Below are positions 61,781-64,000 of a stretch of DNA of 64,000 nt, piece by piece. Source of the stretch: Saccharopolyspora_C sp040643635 (lineage in GTDB: Bacteria > Actinomycetota > Actinomycetes > Mycobacteriales > Pseudonocardiaceae); the NCBI RefSeq assembly GCF_040643635.1, contig NZ_JBEYUS010000014.1:36043-100042 (forward strand). The letters are read 5' to 3'. Both the position numbers and the translations under genes were made by a program. The notes under the pieces were generated by a model. It worked only from the letters and a program-made list of their open reading frames with translations. It made no database searches and had not been told where the DNA came from. The number at the start of each line of letters is the position of its first letter. Position 1 is the stretch's first letter.

Positions 61781-61845
61781 GCGGTACGGCGTACTCCATG
61801 TTCGTACACCGCACGAACAACGTTAGCGGTACGGTGTACCACATG
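61781..61845. promoter_or_regulatory. Duplicated 20-bp operator between monooxygenase and TetR genes
   Basis: gcggtacggcgtactccatg (61781-61800) and gcggtacggtgtaccacatg (61826-61845) are near-identical direct copies 45 bp apart. Each contains a small palindrome, GTAC-GGC-GTAC (61784-61794) and GGTAC-GGT-GTACC (61828-61840). The second overlaps the TetR ATG. They are the expected binding sites of the TetR protein for controlling itself and the monooxygenase. Confidence 0.7.
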
Positions 61846-62550
61846 GCAACCGAGCACGAGCCGATCTGGGCCGCCCCCGCCCCGGGAACCCGCAAACCGC
61901 GCTTCACCCGCGAGCAGATCGCCGCGGCCGCGCTCGCCCTCGCCGACGCCGAAGGCTTCGAAGCCGTCTCCATGCGCCGGGTCGCCGCCGAACTCGGCGC
62001 CGGGACGATGACCCTGTACCACTACGTGCGCACCAAGGACGACCTGATCGCGCTGATGGACGACGCCGTGATGGCCGAAGGGCTGCTCCCCGCCGACGCA
62101 CTGCCCGCCGAATGGCGGGCCGCGCTCACCGCCATCGCGCACCGCACCCGCGACGTGCTGCTGCGTCACCCGTGGTCGATGCAGGGCCTGCGCGGCGCGC
62201 GGCTCGGGCCGAACGCGCTGCGGCACGCCGACCAGTCGTTCGCCGCGCTCGCGCACACCCCGCTGGACGCCGAGGCGAAGATCGCGCTGCTGGGCGCGGT
62301 CGACGACTACGTGCAGGGCAACGTGCTGCGCACCGACGACCCGCAGCACGGCGAGCTCAGCGCCGACACCACCCGGTTCGTCCGCGAGCAGCTCGCCCAC
62401 GGCGACCTCCCGCAGCTGCGCGCCCTGCTCGGCGACGCCGACCCGGGCAGCGCGTGGGCCCGGCTCAGCGGCACCGGCTCCGCGCGGCAGCGCTTCGCGG
62501 ACGGCCTCGACGCGCTGCTCGACGGCGTCGCCGCCCGCCACGGGATCTGA
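61843..62550 (+). CDS. TetR family regulator with TetR_C domain
   Basis: A 235-residue regulator. The HTH is at about residues 38-60 (SMRRVAAELGAGTMTLYHYV), typical of the TetR class with a C-terminal tetracycline-repressor-like domain. The ATG at 61843 lies inside an operator copy, and no ribosome site precedes it, suggesting a leaderless mRNA. It probably represses the divergent flavin monooxygenase until the substrate drug or aromatic compound is bound. Confidence 0.85.
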   Translation: MATEHEPIWAAPAPGTRKPRFTREQIAAAALALADAEGFEAVSMRRVAAELGAGTMTLYHYVRTKDDLIALMDDAVMAEGLLPADALPAEWRAALTAIAHRTRDVLLRHPWSMQGLRGARLGPNALRHADQSFAALAHTPLDAEAKIALLGAVDDYVQGNVLRTDDPQHGELSADTTRFVREQLAHGDLPQLRALLGDADPGSAWARLSGTGSARQRFADGLDALLDGVAARHGI

Positions 62551-62711
62551 GCCCTCGGCCGAACGGCCCGGAAAATCCCGGTGAACCCGGCCGTTCGGTG
62601 GAGATCATCCCGGGCGCAACGGCCGATGCCCGCACCCGCCCGCACTCCCTAGCGTGGGGACCAGTCCAGCACCGCGAGCCACCGACCGGCTCCTCGTCCC
62701 ACGGAGTCCAG

Positions 62712-63818
62712 ATGACCACCACGTTCCCCGCCCCGAGCCACCCCGTGGACGTCGACGGGGTCCGCGAGCGGGTCGACGCGGCCCTGTCCCGGTTCCTCGA
62801 CATGCAGGAGGACCGGTACCGCGACATGACCGCCGACGCCACGGGGCGCGCGCAGTGGGCCGCGGCGATCGACACCCTGCGCACCTTCCTCATCGGCGGC
62901 AAGCGGCTGCGCCCGGCGTTCTGCTTCTGGGGCTGGCGCGGCGCGGGCGGTGCACCCGACGACGAGGGGATCATCGCCGCGGCCGCCGCGCTGGAACTGC
63001 TGCACGCGTTCGCGCTGATCCACGACGACATCATCGACGAGAGCGACACCCGCCGCGGCGCCCCGTCGCTGCACCGCCAGCACGCCGACCTGCACCAGCA
63101 CCAGCGGATGCGGGGTTCCTCGGAGCTGTTCGGGACCTCGGTGGCGCTGCTGCTCGGCGACCTGTGCCTGGCGTGGTTCCACGAACTGCTCGGTTCCAGC
63201 GGGCTGCCACCGCAGCGGCTGGCCGCGGTGCAGCCGATGGTGGCGCAGGCGTTCGCGGAGCTGGTGCTCGGCCAGTACCTCGACGTCGCCGAGCAGGCGG
63301 GGTCCACGCACTCGGTGGAGCGGGCCTGCACGATCATCCACTACAAGACCGCGAAGTACACCATCGAGCGGCCGCTGCACCTCGGCGGGCTGCTCGCCGG
63401 GGCCGACGCGGAGCTGCTCGACTCCTACACGGCCTACGCGCTGCCGCTGGGCGAAGCGTTCCAGCTGCGCGACGACGTGCTCGGCGCGTTCGGCGACGCC
63501 GCCGTCACGGGCAAGCCCGTCGGCGACGACCTGCGCACCCGCAAGCCGACGGTGCTGCTGGCGACCGCCCGGCGGCGCGCCGGGGCCGCCGAACTCGCCG
63601 AGATCGACCGCGCCTTCGCGGCGGGCGACCTCGACGACGAGCAGGTGCGGCGGGTGCAGTCGGTCATCGTGGAGAGCGGCGCGCTGGCGGAGGTCGAAGG
63701 ACTCATCACCACCCGCGCCGACGCGGCGCGACGAGCGCTGGCGACGATGCGAGTCCCCGAGCACACCCGCCGAACCCTCACCGACCTCCTCACCGCCGCG
63801 ACCGACCGCGAGTTCTGA
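62712..63818 (+). CDS. Polyprenyl diphosphate synthase (GGPP-type)
   Basis: A 368-residue trans-isoprenyl diphosphate synthase. GGKRLRP, the first Asp-rich motif HDDIIDESDTRRG and the second Asp region FQLRDDVLGAFGD are present; the second motif reads DDVLG rather than DDxxD. Bulky residues before the first motif (LLHAFALIHDD) suggest a C15-C20 product. It condenses isopentenyl diphosphate with allylic diphosphates for carotenoid, terpenoid or quinone precursors. ATG at 62712 after ACGGAGTCCAG. No terpene cyclase is adjacent in the window. Confidence 0.88.
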   Translation: MTTTFPAPSHPVDVDGVRERVDAALSRFLDMQEDRYRDMTADATGRAQWAAAIDTLRTFLIGGKRLRPAFCFWGWRGAGGAPDDEGIIAAAAALELLHAFALIHDDIIDESDTRRGAPSLHRQHADLHQHQRMRGSSELFGTSVALLLGDLCLAWFHELLGSSGLPPQRLAAVQPMVAQAFAELVLGQYLDVAEQAGSTHSVERACTIIHYKTAKYTIERPLHLGGLLAGADAELLDSYTAYALPLGEAFQLRDDVLGAFGDAAVTGKPVGDDLRTRKPTVLLATARRRAGAAELAEIDRAFAAGDLDDEQVRRVQSVIVESGALAEVEGLITTRADAARRALATMRVPEHTRRTLTDLLTAATDREF

Positions 63819-63857
63819 TCCCCCGGAACCGCACCCGGGTCTCGACCTTCGTCCTCT

Positions 63858-64000
63858 CAGCGGCGAAGCCGCTGAGCAGCGACCCAGCACGCAACCGGCA
63901 CCGCCGCGGGTTCTCAGCGGTTCCCTCGCGAGGACAGCGATTTCTCCTGTGGCGGAGCCACCGGTGAAATCGATCCCGCAGCGAGGGAACCGCTGAGGTT
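63858..64000. repeat. Nested-palindrome element, copy 5 (cut by window end)
   Basis: After the polyprenyl synthase: module CAGCGGCGAAGCCGCTGA, then GGGTTCTCAGCGGTTCCCTCG and GACAGCGATTTC, a TGTGGCGGAGCCACCGG hairpin, and the returning arm GCAGCGAGGGAACCGCTGAGGTT at the window edge. It is the same order as copy 3 and the inverse of copy 2. Confidence 0.7.

Overview
The window is very GC-rich, with GTG starts common, many leaderless-type promoters, a conservon, DUF397 genes and F420/LLM-type enzymes. This points to a filamentous actinomycete of the Pseudonocardiales, probably Saccharopolyspora or a close relative. The taxon is inferred from gene content; no rRNA gene is present to confirm it. 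I see no tRNA or rRNA gene, CRISPR array or intact insertion sequence.

Layout. 1-9.7 kb: an edge-truncated Tat-exported cholesterol-oxidase-like enzyme with a divergent TetR gene, an LLM flavin/F420 oxidoreductase, a PAP2 phosphatase, a complete conservon (cvnA-D followed by a CYP157-like/CYP154-like P450 pair) and a SixA phosphatase. 10-20 kb: a quinone-oxidoreductase/AraC divergent pair, an MFS exporter, a DddA-type (SCP1.201-like) deaminase toxin with an Imm1-like immunity gene between 122-bp direct repeats, an MHS-family transporter, a decayed XRE/DUF5753 gene with two DUF397 genes, and an SsuD-like monooxygenase. 20-32 kb: a three-gene reductase group opposite a TetR gene, an ABC-F ATPase, an FMN reductase (SsuE-like), a fatty-acid desaturase, a J-domain/NERD protein, an LPG-synthase-TM-like protein, a long low-complexity coiled-coil protein and a PspC protein. 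32-46 kb: a myo-inositol catabolic locus of two divergent operons (iolC-aldolase-iolB-iolD-mmsA leftward; GntR regulator, iolE-like, iolG, iolH-like, iolT and a second dehydrogenase rightward). 46-64 kb: a PhoD-like phosphatase with a repeat insertion, a 1.7-kb repeat array, an SGNH lipase, MFS/LacI/SDR genes, an XRE-TPR regulator opposite a small Cys-rich protein, two secreted or anchored proteins, a nucleoside transporter, an FAD monooxygenase/TetR pair and a polyprenyl synthase.

Links between genes. Three unlinked transport or redox genes (MHS transporter, SsuD-like, SsuE-like) are each preceded by a tiny leader ORF. All three leaders share an RHVD-(L/F)-x-RVA-xx-C core, a TGT cysteine codon, and a TTGACA promoter whose -10 ends exactly 6 nt before the GTG. 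This looks like a sulfur (cysteine) attenuation regulon. The toxin-immunity cassette sits next to a truncated duplicate of one of these leader promoters. A family of nested-palindrome elements with ends resembling GGGTGGCGGAACCTCAGCG occupies most of the longer convergent gene junctions.
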